From contig NZ_FNPX01000017.1 of NCBI RefSeq assembly GCF_900107415.1, positions 17,394-81,393 on the forward strand: 64,000 bases of DNA, in the 5' to 3' direction. The stretch comes from Jannaschia faecimaris (GTDB lineage: Bacteria; Pseudomonadota; Alphaproteobacteria; Rhodobacterales; Rhodobacteraceae). The notes beneath the pieces are model-generated. The model searched no databases, was not told the origin of the DNA, and worked only from the letters and a program-made list of their open reading frames with translations. Position numbers and translations under genes: made by a program. Below, one piece after another: positions 47,837 to 57,940 of this stretch; the stretch's first letter is position 1; the number at the start of each line of letters is the position of its first letter.

Positions 47837-47891
47837 AGCGCCTCCATGTTTTGCGGCGACGTTATGCGGGGCGGACGGGCGGGGGAAGGTG

Positions 47892-49670
47892 CTATTCGGC
47901 GGCGACAAGATGCCCGCCGCCCACAGACCGCAGGGTCAGGCGCGCGGGCGGGTCACCCACGGCGCGAACGGGGCTGGGCGGATCGCTTGCATGCGTGGTG
48001 CGCGGCGGCAGGACGCGGGCGGGATCGGGATGCGGGACTGCATCGATCAGGCGGCGGGTGTAGCTGTGCTGCGGGTCGCCGAAAACCTGCGCGCTGCTGC
48101 CGATCTCTACGATCTGACCGAGGAACATGACAGCGACGCGGTCGGCGATGTTTTCGACCACCGCCATGTCATGGGAGATGAAGAGATAGGACATGTCCAT
48201 CTCAGCCTTCAGCTCCGCCAACAGGTTGAGCACACTGGCCTGAACCGACACGTCAAGGGCGCTGACGCTCTCATCGGCCAGGATCAGTTTGGGGTTCAGG
48301 GCCAGCGCGCGGGCGATGCAGATACGTTGCCGCTGTCCACCGGAAAATTCGTGCGGATACCGGCCGAGCGCATCACGGGTCAGGCCCACCCTGTCGAACA
48401 GCGCTTCGGCCCGCGCACGGCGGCTGTCGCGGTCGCCGACGCCGTGGATGACGAGCGGCTCCATCACCAGATCACCGACACGCATCCGCCCGTTCAGCGC
48501 CGCCATCGGATCCTGGAACACCATCTGCATCTGACGGCTGGCGGCGAACCTTGAGGCATGGGTGGTGCCCAATGGCTTGCCGTCGAACTCCACGATGCCG
48601 TTGTAGGCAACAAGACCCGTCAGCGCCCGGGCGATAGTGGATTTACCGCACCCGCTCTCGCCCACCAGCGCAAAGGTTTCGCCAGGCTGGATGTCGAAGG
48701 TCACACCCTCGACTGCGTGAACACGTGACTGCGTGCGCCCCAAAATTCCGCCCTTCAGGTCATAGGTAACTACAAGATCACGAACTGAAACCAACGGGGC
48801 CTTGGCCTCTTTGACCGGGGCATCTCGCCCCTGCCCCATGCGTGGGACGGCCGACAGGAGCGCTCGGGTGTAGGATTGTTTCGGCGCGGTGAAAAGCTCG
48901 GCCACCGGCGCGGCCTCGACCATCGCGCCGGCTTGCATCACCAGCACCCGGTCGGCCATTTCGGCGACCACGCCCATGTCGTGTGTAATCAGGATCAGGG
49001 CGGTGCCCATATCGCGGCTCAGGTCGCGCAGCAGGTCCAGCACCTCGCGCTGTACGGTCACGTCCAGCGCCGTCGTCGGCTCGTCCGCGATCAGGACATC
49101 GGGGCGCAGGGCGATTGCCATGGCAATGACGACGCGCTGGCGCATTCCGCCGGAAAGTTCGTGGGGGTACTGGCGCAGCCGGCGCTCGGGTTCGGTCAGG
49201 CGCACGGCGCGCAACGCCTCCAGCGCGCGATCGCGGGCTGCGGCGCGCGACAGGGATTCGTGGGCCCTCAGGGCTTCGATCAATTGGTCGCCGATGCGCA
49301 TGACGGGGTTCAGGGCGGTCATCGGCTCCTGAAAGATCATGGCGATGCGGCTGCCGCGCAGGGCCTGTAACTTGTGCTCGGTCAACTGCGTCAGGTCGGC
49401 CCCGTCAAACGTGATCGACCCGCCCGACACATGTACGGCAGGCGGCGGCAATAGGCCCATGATGGCAAGCGATGTCAGAGACTTGCCGGACCCGCTTTCG
49501 CCCGCGATAGCCAGTGTTTCGCCACGACGCAGGTCAAACGTGAGGCCGGTGACGAGGCGTTTGACGCCCCCTTGCTGACGCACCGAAATATCGAGATCGC
49601 GCACCGAGAGCACGACCGGGGTTTCCCCCGCGACCGAAGCCGCGGGGGAAAGGGTCTCGAAGGCACTCAT
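47892..49670 (-). CDS. peptide/amide-type ABC transporter ATPase, DppD-DppF fusion
   Basis: 592 residues with two full ATPase halves: Walker A GESGSGKSL and GESGCGKST, signatures [15 protein letters not shown] and FSGGQRQRICIARAL, Walker B DVLIADEPTTALD and KLILADESVSALD, and oligopeptide-transporter C-termini (SYTRALLSAVPRM, SYTRRLIDAVPHPDP). The fusion replaces the usual two separate subunits. It overlaps the acetamidase stop by four bases and serves the permeases at 52280 and 53200. Confidence 0.94.
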   Translation of the reverse strand: MSAFETLSPAASVAGETPVVLSVRDLDISVRQQGGVKRLVTGLTFDLRRGETLAIAGESGSGKSLTSLAIMGLLPPPAVHVSGGSITFDGADLTQLTEHKLQALRGSRIAMIFQEPMTALNPVMRIGDQLIEALRAHESLSRAAARDRALEALRAVRLTEPERRLRQYPHELSGGMRQRVVIAMAIALRPDVLIADEPTTALDVTVQREVLDLLRDLSRDMGTALILITHDMGVVAEMADRVLVMQAGAMVEAAPVAELFTAPKQSYTRALLSAVPRMGQGRDAPVKEAKAPLVSVRDLVVTYDLKGGILGRTQSRVHAVEGVTFDIQPGETFALVGESGCGKSTIARALTGLVAYNGIVEFDGKPLGTTHASRFAASRQMQMVFQDPMAALNGRMRVGDLVMEPLVIHGVGDRDSRRARAEALFDRVGLTRDALGRYPHEFSGGQRQRICIARALALNPKLILADESVSALDVSVQASVLNLLAELKAEMDMSYLFISHDMAVVENIADRVAVMFLGQIVEIGSSAQVFGDPQHSYTRRLIDAVPHPDPARVLPPRTTHASDPPSPVRAVGDPPARLTLRSVGGGHLVAAE

Positions 49671-50614
49671 TCGAAGACGATCCGGGGGAAGTAGAACGAG
49701 ACGACCCAGTTCGGGCTATCCACGATCTCGGATATTCGCAGGTCGCCGCAAGTCGACACCAGCATATAGGCATCTTCCGCGGAGAGCTTTTGCGTCGCGG
49801 ACAGGTGATCGACCATCTGCGCCACGGCGTCGCGCGCCCCGCTCATCAGGTCGGGTCCGATGCCCGTCGTCACCTCGTAGCCCTTGGCGTCCAGGTGGCG
49901 CGTGACCGGACCCGGCGTCGTGAAACGGGGCATCTTGAGGTTTGCCCCCTTCACAAGGTCCAGCGTCACCGTGGCGTTCATCGGGCTTTCGATGGCCGTG
50001 CCGCAGACTTCGCCGTCGCCCTGCGCGGCGTGCGTGTCCCCGATGGAGAACAACGCCCCCGCCACTTCAACCGGAAGGTACAGCGTGGTGCCCGCCGCCA
50101 GATCGCGAATGTCGAGGTTGCCACCGACCCGCCGGGGCGGGACGATGGAGTGCAGGCCCGGCTCCGCCAACGCGCAGCCGATGGTGCCCGCAAAGGGCTT
50201 CAGCGGCACACGCCCCTGCTTGCCGAACAAGGCGGGTTCAAGCGTGTCCGGGTCATACTTCCAGATCGTTAGCGCCGGATCCTCGAACTGATCGGCGAGC
50301 AGGCCGAAGCCCGGAATATTCGCCGTCCAGCCGAAGCCCGAGGGGGTGAACCCCTCGATCTGGATCTTGAGCGCGTCCCCCGGTTCGGCCCCATCGACGT
50401 AGATGGGACCGGACACAGGATTGATCTTGCCGAAGTCGAGCGTGCGCACGTCCTCGACCGTGCTGTCGGGCGTCAACTGCCCGGCAGAACTGTCGTGGCA
50501 CTTGAACTCGATCGTGGACCCCGGGGCGACCGTCTCGGCCGGGACAAACGAATTGTCCCAACCGAAATGGTGGCTTGCGCCGTGGATCGTGTAGTCAGGA
50601 CATTTATTGCACAT
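49667..50614 (-). CDS. acetamidase/formamidase (FmdA/AmdA family)
   Basis: 315 residues from ATG 50614, which overlaps the end of the binding-protein gene by 11 bases. Family features are HFGWDNSFVPAETVAPGSTIEFKCHD, GPIYVDGAEPGDALKIQIEGF, GTIGCALAEPG, SIGDTHAAQGDGEVCGTAIESPM and the C-terminal STCGDLRISEIVDSPNW. The His and Glu in the GDTHAAQGDGEV block are the likely metal or active-site residues. It hydrolyses formamide, acetamide or a similar short amide to ammonia and acid in the cytosol, matching AmiC/AmiR control. Confidence 0.93.
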   Translation of the reverse strand: MCNKCPDYTIHGASHHFGWDNSFVPAETVAPGSTIEFKCHDSSAGQLTPDSTVEDVRTLDFGKINPVSGPIYVDGAEPGDALKIQIEGFTPSGFGWTANIPGFGLLADQFEDPALTIWKYDPDTLEPALFGKQGRVPLKPFAGTIGCALAEPGLHSIVPPRRVGGNLDIRDLAAGTTLYLPVEVAGALFSIGDTHAAQGDGEVCGTAIESPMNATVTLDLVKGANLKMPRFTTPGPVTRHLDAKGYEVTTGIGPDLMSGARDAVAQMVDHLSATQKLSAEDAYMLVSTCGDLRISEIVDSPNWVVSFYFPRIVFE

Positions 50615-52244
50615 CGGTGACAAACACATAGTCGTAGTTGACGGGGATCGAGACCGGATCGACGTAGAGCGCATCCGCGCCGCCCATCCGCTCGGACTTC
50701 ATGGTGTAGCGCTGCTCGTTGAACACCGGCACCCAGGGCGCGTCTTCCATGACGGCCATGTAGACGTCCGACCACATCTTCAACCGATCGTCGACCATCG
50801 CAGGGTCGGTCATGGAGTCGGCGGCGATGGCCATCGCGTCGATCTCCTCGTTGCAATACCACGACCAGTTCCAGCCACCGGGCACGGCCCCGTCACACCC
50901 CAGGATCGGACCATAGAAATTCGATGCATCGGGGAAGTCGGCGATCCAGGCCATTCCACCGGACCAGATCATCGGGGCCTGATCAGCTTCGCCGCCGGCG
51001 GCAATGACGCTGGCCTGGGCAAGCGACTGGATCGACGCGTCGATGCCGATCTGGCTCAGGTCCTGCTGGATGGCCTGGGCGATGCGCGGGTTGGGGTCGG
51101 TGTTCATCACGAACAGTTCCGTCTCGAACCCGTCGGGGAAGCCGGCTTCGGCCAGCATCGCCTTCGCGGCCTCGGGGTCGTAGGCGTAGCCTTCATAGCC
51201 TTCGGTGTAGCCGGGCATGGAGGGCGGCAATGGCTGTGTCGCGGGCACAGCGCGACCGTTGATGACCTGAGTGATCCGCTCCTTGTTGATGGCCATGTTG
51301 ACTGCTTTGCGGACGTCGACGTTGTCGAAGGGCGGGACATTGACGTTCAGCGTGATGTAGCCGGTGTGCAGCTGACCGCCTTCGATCACGCGTTCGGCCT
51401 GCGCCGGGTCGTTCATGACCTCCATGAACTTAGCGGGCGGAATACCGTCGCCGGGCACATCGACTTCGCCGTTCTGAAGGCGAAGCAGGGCGACAATGGG
51501 CTCCTGCCCGACTTCGAACGTGACCGAGTCGAGATAAGGCAGCCCTTCGCGCCAGTAATCGGCATTCTTCTCGAACACGAGACGCTGACCGATGGTCCAC
51601 TCGCCCAGCTTGAACGCGCCGGTCCCCATCGCCGTCTTGCCGAAGTCTGCGCCTGCGGCCTCCACGGCTTCCTTGGCGACGACGGAGGCGAAATTCAGGC
51701 CCATCACATGCAGGAAGGTCGCATCCGGACGCGATAGTGCGATCTCGATGGTGTAGGGATCGACGACCGTGACACCCGACAGGCCCTCGGCCTCGCCGGA
51801 AGAGACGGCGTCATAACCGGCGATGGACCCGAAGAAGCCCGCGCCGGGCGACTGGGTCTCGGGGTTGGTCACGCGGTCAAGGGAGTATTTCACGTCTTCG
51901 GCCGTCATTTCACGGCCGTTGTGGAACTTGACCCCTTCTCGCAGCTTGAACGTGAAGGTCATGCCGTCGTCCGAAATCTCGTAGCTTTCGGCCAGCCCCG
52001 GGCGCAGGTCGGTCGTGCCAGGTTCGTAGTCCATCAGGCCGTCATAGAGCGACTTGATCATCGACCAGTTTTGCCAGTCGTAACCGATGGCCGGATCAAG
52101 GGTCGCCACGTCGTCCTTGTAGGTGATCGTGATGTTGCCGCCGTACTGGGCGTCAGGGTCCATCGCGGAATGTCCGTCGGCAGCGGCCAGTTGCGGCAGC
52201 GCCAGCGCCGCGATCAGCGCGGTTGTGGTCAGCATATTTTTCAT
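50604..52244 (-). CDS. ABC transporter substrate-binding protein, family 5 (DppA/OppA-like)
   Basis: 546 residues starting at ATG 52244 behind AGGAGAGAG. The signal peptide is ALIAALALPQLAAA. The body has the family 5 pattern: ATLDPAIGYDWQNWSMIKSLYD, GLAESYEISDDGMTFTFKLREG, VKFHNGREMTAEDVKYSLDRV, VDVRKAVNMAINKERI, and MPGYTEGYEGYAYDPEAAK. The ligand class of the family is peptides, but here the neighbours are amidase and AmiC/AmiR, so an amide or small peptide is more likely (inference). Confidence 0.94.
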   Translation of the reverse strand: MKNMLTTTALIAALALPQLAAADGHSAMDPDAQYGGNITITYKDDVATLDPAIGYDWQNWSMIKSLYDGLMDYEPGTTDLRPGLAESYEISDDGMTFTFKLREGVKFHNGREMTAEDVKYSLDRVTNPETQSPGAGFFGSIAGYDAVSSGEAEGLSGVTVVDPYTIEIALSRPDATFLHVMGLNFASVVAKEAVEAAGADFGKTAMGTGAFKLGEWTIGQRLVFEKNADYWREGLPYLDSVTFEVGQEPIVALLRLQNGEVDVPGDGIPPAKFMEVMNDPAQAERVIEGGQLHTGYITLNVNVPPFDNVDVRKAVNMAINKERITQVINGRAVPATQPLPPSMPGYTEGYEGYAYDPEAAKAMLAEAGFPDGFETELFVMNTDPNPRIAQAIQQDLSQIGIDASIQSLAQASVIAAGGEADQAPMIWSGGMAWIADFPDASNFYGPILGCDGAVPGGWNWSWYCNEEIDAMAIAADSMTDPAMVDDRLKMWSDVYMAVMEDAPWVPVFNEQRYTMKSERMGGADALYVDPVSIPVNYDYVFVTDVQ

Positions 52245-52279
52245 CTGTCTCTCTCCTGTTTGGACTTTGGTTGGTGGTT

Positions 52280-53199
<920 letters not shown>

Positions 53200-53200
<1 letters not shown>

Positions 53201-54090
53201 CAGGCGTGCCCCCGCTGCGTCGGGTCCAGCACTTCGCGGAATGCGTCCCCCACCAGGTTGAACGCCAGCGCCAGCGTCACGATGGCCAGACCGGGAAAGA
53301 ACACGAGCCAGGGGGCCGCCTGGAAATACGTCTGATTTTCGAAGATGATGTTGCCCCAGCTGGGCGTCGGCGGCTGCACCCCCACGCCCAGATAGGACAG
53401 CGTCGCCTCCAATAGCACGGTCGTCGAAATGCCCAGTGTGCCCCAGACAATGATCGTCGGCACAAGGTGCGGCAGGATGTGGCGGAACAGGATGCGGACG
53501 TGCCCCGCGCCCAGCGTCCGCTCGGCCGCGATAAACTCACGCTGCGACAGGCTGGCAGTTTCCGCGTAGAGGACACGCGCCGTCTGAACCCAGTTCACGG
53601 TCGCGATGACCATGACCACGATCCACAGCGACGGCTGGAAAATCGCCGCCAGGCAAATCGCCAGCAACAGCGCCGGGAAGGCCATCATCAGGTCGGTCAT
53701 ACGCATCAGGGCACCGCCGAGGATGCCGCCGAAGTAGCCCGCGGTGACCCCCACGAACGTCCCGATCAGCAGGGCGACCCCGTTGGCGAGCAGCCCGATG
53801 ATGAGCGACGTCCGCGCACCATAAAGGATCCGGGTCAGCAGATCGCGACCCAGCAGATCGGTGCCCAGCGGGAAGTCTCCACCGGGGGCCATCGGCGCGC
53901 CGGTGATGGTCAGACCTTCGAATAGCTGCTCGTCCGGGTCGAACTGCGTCAGATAGGGCGCGAATATCGCCCCCAACAGGGTCGCCGCGATCAGAAACAG
54001 GCCGAGCAGGGCAAGCTTGCGCCGACGCAGGCGGGTCCAGACGCCTTCTTCGATGGGACCGTTAGCCGAGAGTGTGTCAATTGCAGTCAC
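53200..54090 (-). CDS. ABC transporter permease (DppC type)
   Basis: 296 residues from GTG 54090, 14 bases inside the end of amiR; the longer frame to 54186 would lie over amiR and is not used. DppC features are RKLALLGLFLIAATLLGAIFAPYL, PLGTDLLGRDLLTRILYGARTSL and the coupling loop REFIAAERTLGAGHVRILFRHILPH. It forms the channel with the DppB-type subunit at 52280. Confidence 0.94.
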
Positions 54091-54676
54091 GCAGGCCTCC
54101 GGTCTTACGCGCGCTTTCCACCACCTGTACTGCGGCAGCTTCGATCGTGACCTGCCAGGCCATGGCCAGCTGCCGCAGCTGATCATAGGCGGCGTCCTCG
54201 CTGACGGCTTTGCGGGCCAAGATGTTCACCGCCTGGACAACGGTCTGGCGCGCCGAAAGGCGTTGCCGCAGAGAAGCGATTTCTGCGGCCAGGCTGCGAC
54301 GCAACTCGAACGCCTGCCGCGCGACCAAGAGGGCCGCGAACACACCCTCGGCACCCAGTGGCTTCATCAGCAGCGCATCGGCCCCCATGCGCGACGCCCA
54401 TTCCAGCCGCCCCGGAGCTTCGGATCCGACCAGTGCGACCATCGGCATCTGGGCTTCGCCCGGTTTCCAGGGAAATTGCGCGTCGTGGCCAAGGTCGGCG
54501 TCGTACAGGACGACATCGGCATGCACGGCGGACGCCGGGAGTTCGGGCCAGGCGATTTCAACCGTCAGGCCGATGGCGCGCAGTTGCCGCAGCAGCAGCG
54601 GCAAGCGATCGTGACCCGGATGCAGGACAACGGCGCGGGCACCGTCCAGCCCGGCAATATCCATCCGCGGAGTCAT
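54077..54676 (-). CDS. amiR: AmiR-type antitermination regulator (pseudo-receiver plus ANTAR domain)
   Basis: 199 residues from ATG 54676, overlapping the amiC stop by four bases. The N-terminal 110 residues resemble a response-regulator receiver without the usual phosphorylation pattern. A helical linker (FELRRSLAAEIASLRQRLSARQ) then leads to an ANTAR RNA-binding domain (VVQAVNILARKAVSEDAAYDQLRQLAMAWQ). In the known amidase system AmiC holds AmiR inactive until an amide binds, after which AmiR lets RNA polymerase pass a leader terminator. Such a terminator is present upstream of amiC here. Confidence 0.9.
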   Translation of the reverse strand: MTPRMDIAGLDGARAVVLHPGHDRLPLLLRQLRAIGLTVEIAWPELPASAVHADVVLYDADLGHDAQFPWKPGEAQMPMVALVGSEAPGRLEWASRMGADALLMKPLGAEGVFAALLVARQAFELRRSLAAEIASLRQRLSARQTVVQAVNILARKAVSEDAAYDQLRQLAMAWQVTIEAAAVQVVESARKTGGLRDCN

Positions 54677-55764
54677 GCGCGCACCACCGACAGGCGCGGG
54701 CCGTCCAACTGCGGATGGCGGGCCGGGCGCGTCATGTAAGGATCCGGGCGGACATCGTGCCATTCGGCCAACACATCGAAGGCCCCACGCCGAACTTGCG
54801 CGATCTTCACGTCAAGCGTGCGGTGATGCGTGGCCGGGTCGATGCCGTAGCCGTTGCCATGGTTGGCGATAAACGCGTCGAAACCCTGTGCGTCTTGCCC
54901 GGCCTTCATATCGGACAGCATTGCGGCGAGCGTCAGCACGGAATTGTAGGCTGTCAATTCCAGCGAAGACCCACGGCCCGAGGCCTGCGCCGTATGGCAA
55001 AAGGACGGCCCGACCGAGATCAACCCCTCGGCCGCCTCGCCGAGCACCGGCAGTTCGGCCTCGGTCAAGTTGCATGACAGCAGCGGGCATGTCTCGGGCC
55101 GGAAGTGAGCGTTGCGCATTCCCAGCGCACGGTAGGCGCGGATGAAGGCGTAAGACGACGCGCCAACCAGGGAATTGAGGATGAACCGCGGGCGTGTCGC
55201 TTCGATCTCGGAGATCAGGCCGGCAACGTCCTCGTCGCCCAGCGGCAAGTAACGCTCCCCCAGTATCTGCCCGCCGGTGGCTTCGACCTGGTGGCGGGCG
55301 AAGCGGCACGTCTCCCAGCCCCAGATATAGTTGGACCCGGTCAGGAAGGCGGCATTTCCGAACTCCCGCTGCGCCCAAGCCAGGACCGGCAGGATGTTCT
55401 GGTTGGTGCAGGCGTGGGAATAAACGACGCGGGCCGAGGTTTCGAACCCTTCGTAGGGCACATTGTACCAAAGCGTCGCGCCCGCACGGTCGAGTGCAGG
55501 GATGACCTCCTTGCGCGACCAGGAGGTGACGCAACCGATGACATGCTGCGCGTCCGACTGAGCGAGGATCTCAGCACACAGCGGCGCGTAGCGTTGCACC
55601 TCCCCACCGGGATCACGTTCTATCGGGCGGAAGGTAATGGCGGAGTCCGGAGCGGCGTTCACCGTCTCGATCGCGTCCATCGTCCCCTGCCACAGCGCCT
55701 GGGACAAGGCCGCATAGGTTCCGCTGCGGGAGTAGAGAACGCCAAGATCGATCTGGTTTTTCAT
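54673..55764 (-). CDS. amiC: AmiC-type amide sensor (type I periplasmic-binding fold, cytosolic)
   Basis: 363 residues from ATG 55764, with GAGGA 5 bases upstream. It has no signal peptide, as expected for a cytosolic sensor. Motifs are QIDLGVLYSRSGTYAALSQA, QHVIGCVTSWSRKEVIPALDR, TLWYNVPYEGFETSARVVYS, ACTNQNILPVLAW, GSNYIWGWETCRFARHQVE and LSCNLTEAEL. AmiC relatives bind short amides or urea-like compounds and release AmiR. It is the first gene of the minus-strand run that includes the transporter and amidase, directly after the attenuator. Confidence 0.92.
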   Translation of the reverse strand: MKNQIDLGVLYSRSGTYAALSQALWQGTMDAIETVNAAPDSAITFRPIERDPGGEVQRYAPLCAEILAQSDAQHVIGCVTSWSRKEVIPALDRAGATLWYNVPYEGFETSARVVYSHACTNQNILPVLAWAQREFGNAAFLTGSNYIWGWETCRFARHQVEATGGQILGERYLPLGDEDVAGLISEIEATRPRFILNSLVGASSYAFIRAYRALGMRNAHFRPETCPLLSCNLTEAELPVLGEAAEGLISVGPSFCHTAQASGRGSSLELTAYNSVLTLAAMLSDMKAGQDAQGFDAFIANHGNGYGIDPATHHRTLDVKIAQVRRGAFDVLAEWHDVRPDPYMTRPARHPQLDGPRLSVVRA

Positions 55765-55779
55765 CCGGTCCTCGAAACG

Positions 55780-55870
55780 AAAAAAGCCCCGTTCAATCAT
55801 CCCGCCGGGATGCTGAAACGGGGCCTGTTTGCCCTGTGACGCGAGTCACATGATCCCTTCACTAGGGATG
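55780..55870 (-). promoter_or_regulatory. amiC leader: terminator with overlapping hairpins, candidate ANTAR attenuator
   Basis: On the minus strand, in transcription order: hairpin 1 (ATCCC / GGGAT, within 55852-55869; the inner T-A pair leaves loop AGTGA), hairpin 2 (TGTGAC / GTCACA, 55836-55851), hairpin 3 (GGGC-AAACAG-GCCC, 55821-55834), then an intrinsic terminator (GCCCCGTT-type arms 55786-55793 and 55817-55824 with an inner CATCCC/GGGATG stem) followed by a 6-base U run (55780-55785). Hairpin 3 uses the 3' side GCCC that also forms the terminator, so the two exclude each other. This is the arrangement used by ANTAR proteins. The loops do not all match the published A1/G4 hexaloop rule. 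Confidence 0.72.
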
Positions 55871-56023
55871 AGGGCGATCAACCTGTCCACGATTCTAGTG
55901 CGGCTTCAGGGGTCAGAAATGCCTAAAAAGCAGAACTTGCATAAATATTGAGCGGAACTTCACAGGCGTTGCCCGGCTCATCACCGGTTTCGGCGGCCCA
56001 TGGCCAAATCAGACAACCCTGAA

Positions 56024-57871
56024 TCAGCCCCAATCGCCGCGCAGGATGCCGAATTTCTCGATCCGGGAACGCAGGGTCGTCGGCTTGATACCCAGCTTCT
56101 TGGCTGCGCCATCGGCTCCGGAAATTCGACCTCCCGTCTCATTCAGGCAGCGGACGATGTTGGATCGCATCATCTGGGTCAGGTCTGTCTCGGTCAGGAT
56201 AACGTCGGCGGCGACCGGGTTCGGCGTAATGCCGTCGGGCAGTTCCACAACCAGTTTGCCCTGATCCGAAAGGATCGCACCGCGTTCGATCACGTTGGCT
56301 AATTCGCGCACGTTGCCGGGCCATGCATAGCCGGTCAGGCGGCGGATTGTGCCTTCGGTGACGATCGGAACGGGCTTACCCAGCCGCCGACAGGACAATT
56401 TCAACAGGTGCGCGGCCAAAGGTGCGATATCCTCGGGCCGCTCGCGCAGGGGCGGGCAATTGATGGTCAGGACGTTGAGATGGAAGTACAGATCCTCGCG
56501 AAAGCGCCCCTCGGCGACCTCCACCGCGAGAGACCGATTGGTAGAGGCGATGACGGCAATGTCCACACGACGCGGGCGGGTGTCGCCCAGCCGGGTGACG
56601 GTCCGGGTTTCGAGCGCGTCCAGCATCTGTGCCTGCTGCGCAAGCGGAAGTGCATCGACGGCATCCAGATGAAGGATGCCGCCATGTGCCAGCTCCAGCC
56701 GCCCCGGCTTGTCGCGCAATGCGCCGGCGAAGGCCCCGCGGATCTGGCCGAACAGCTCCGCTTCCATCGCGTCTGGCGCAATGGCGGAGCATTTCACCTC
56801 GATCAGCGGGCGGCGGCGGCGGTCGGATTCCTTGTGAAGGGCTGAGGCCACAAGAGATTTCCCACTACCAGACTCCCCGGTCAGCAGGACGGGCGTCGCA
56901 AGCCGGGCCGCCACCTCCAGCCGCGCGATGACACGGGCCGTAGCCGCAGAGGTGCCGACGATGTCGTGATGGGCGCGTTCGGACGCGATTTCCTCCTGGA
57001 GGTAGGCATTCTCCTGCTCAAGCCGGTCGCGCAGATCGGCGATCTCGGCCATGGCCCCCTGCAACTTCTTCTCCTGCTCCTTGCGGCTGGTGATGTCGCG
57101 GAAAATGACGACCGCCCCGGCCAGCACGCCGTGATCGTAGATCGGCGTAGAAGTATATTCGACGCGGATCGGCTGCCCGTCCTTGCGCCAGAAAACCTCG
57201 TCCTCGATACGGTGGACCTGCTCGAACCGGAACGTTTTGTAGATGGGGCAGTCGCTGACCGGGTAGTGGTCGCCGTTCAAGTGATGGTGGTGGATGATCG
57301 CGTGAATATCCCGGCCGATCAGGTCGTCACTGGTCCAGCCCAGCATATCCTGCGCCGCGCCATTGACGAAGGTCGTCTTTCCTTCGGCGTTGATACCGTA
57401 GATGCCTTCGCCGGCCGCATCGAGGATCAGCTGGTTGCCGCGCTCAAGGTCGGCGAAGAATGTTTTGGCCCGTTCCCACGCTAGTAGACCACCCCGCAAG
57501 AGATCGTCGGTTTCGGCCTGTCGGGCGTGATGGTTCATCTCGGTCAGGTCGACGAAGACGAGCATCAGGCTCAGCGGCTCGGTCGTCAGCGCGCGTCCCT
57601 TGATCTCGCAGGACGCCTGGCTGCCGTCCGGGCGGCACACGGAAAGGCTGCGCGTCCATGCCGTACCGCGGTACGCGACTTCTTCGGCAAAGACGGCAAG
57701 TTCCGACAAACCGGGTGCCACCAGTCGGGAAAACGGCGCGCCGGGCAGATCGGCCCTGTCGAAAAACACCGCCGCCAGCGCATTCGCGCTGGTGATGCGG
57801 TCCGTCTGTGCATCGACGATGACGGTCGGCAGGGGGGTGACGAGGGTGTGCGATTCGAGCTCGGATATCAT
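56024..57871 (-). CDS. PAS-AAA-Fis regulator of the sigma-54 activator type, with altered GAFTGA and Walker B motifs
   Basis: 615 residues. Two PAS-like sensor regions (about 10-110 and 145-262, the second with HHHHLNGDHYPVSDCPIY) are followed by a coiled coil (265-300), an AAA+ domain (305-535) and a Fis-type helix-turn-helix (about 568-612). Walker A is GESGSGKS (332-339), and the arginine-rich FREDLYFHLNVLTINCPPLRERPEDI is normal. The sigma-54-contact loop reads GAFAGA (379-384) instead of GAFTGA, and Walker B has HLDA instead of FLDE (catalytic Glu replaced by Ala404). It is divergent from the cyanate operon, which it probably controls. Confidence 0.9.
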   Translation of the reverse strand: MISELESHTLVTPLPTVIVDAQTDRITSANALAAVFFDRADLPGAPFSRLVAPGLSELAVFAEEVAYRGTAWTRSLSVCRPDGSQASCEIKGRALTTEPLSLMLVFVDLTEMNHHARQAETDDLLRGGLLAWERAKTFFADLERGNQLILDAAGEGIYGINAEGKTTFVNGAAQDMLGWTSDDLIGRDIHAIIHHHHLNGDHYPVSDCPIYKTFRFEQVHRIEDEVFWRKDGQPIRVEYTSTPIYDHGVLAGAVVIFRDITSRKEQEKKLQGAMAEIADLRDRLEQENAYLQEEIASERAHHDIVGTSAATARVIARLEVAARLATPVLLTGESGSGKSLVASALHKESDRRRRPLIEVKCSAIAPDAMEAELFGQIRGAFAGALRDKPGRLELAHGGILHLDAVDALPLAQQAQMLDALETRTVTRLGDTRPRRVDIAVIASTNRSLAVEVAEGRFREDLYFHLNVLTINCPPLRERPEDIAPLAAHLLKLSCRRLGKPVPIVTEGTIRRLTGYAWPGNVRELANVIERGAILSDQGKLVVELPDGITPNPVAADVILTETDLTQMMRSNIVRCLNETGGRISGADGAAKKLGIKPTTLRSRIEKFGILRGDWG

Positions 57872-57917
57872 GGCCTCGATCGTGTCAGGGTTGCGCGCCC
57901 GAAGCGAGATGAAAAAC

Positions 57918-57940
57918 CGTAAGGTTACGAAATTTCGTAA
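57918..57940. promoter_or_regulatory. palindromic triple half-site in the regulator-cyanate gap
   Basis: TTACGAAATTTCGTAA (57925-57940) is a perfect 16-base palindrome. A further CGTAA (57918-57922) precedes it, so three half-sites CGTAA / TTACG / CGTAA follow one another. It lies 47 bases from the regulator start and 140 bases before the cyanate transporter gene, a place typical of an activator site. The rest of the 208-base gap is AT-rich (57958-58005). Confidence 0.65.

Noticed and set aside
54091..54186. Extended start of the DppC-type permease
   Set aside because: The extension would lie inside the ANTAR part of amiR and has no homology; GTG 54090 gives the normal family length.
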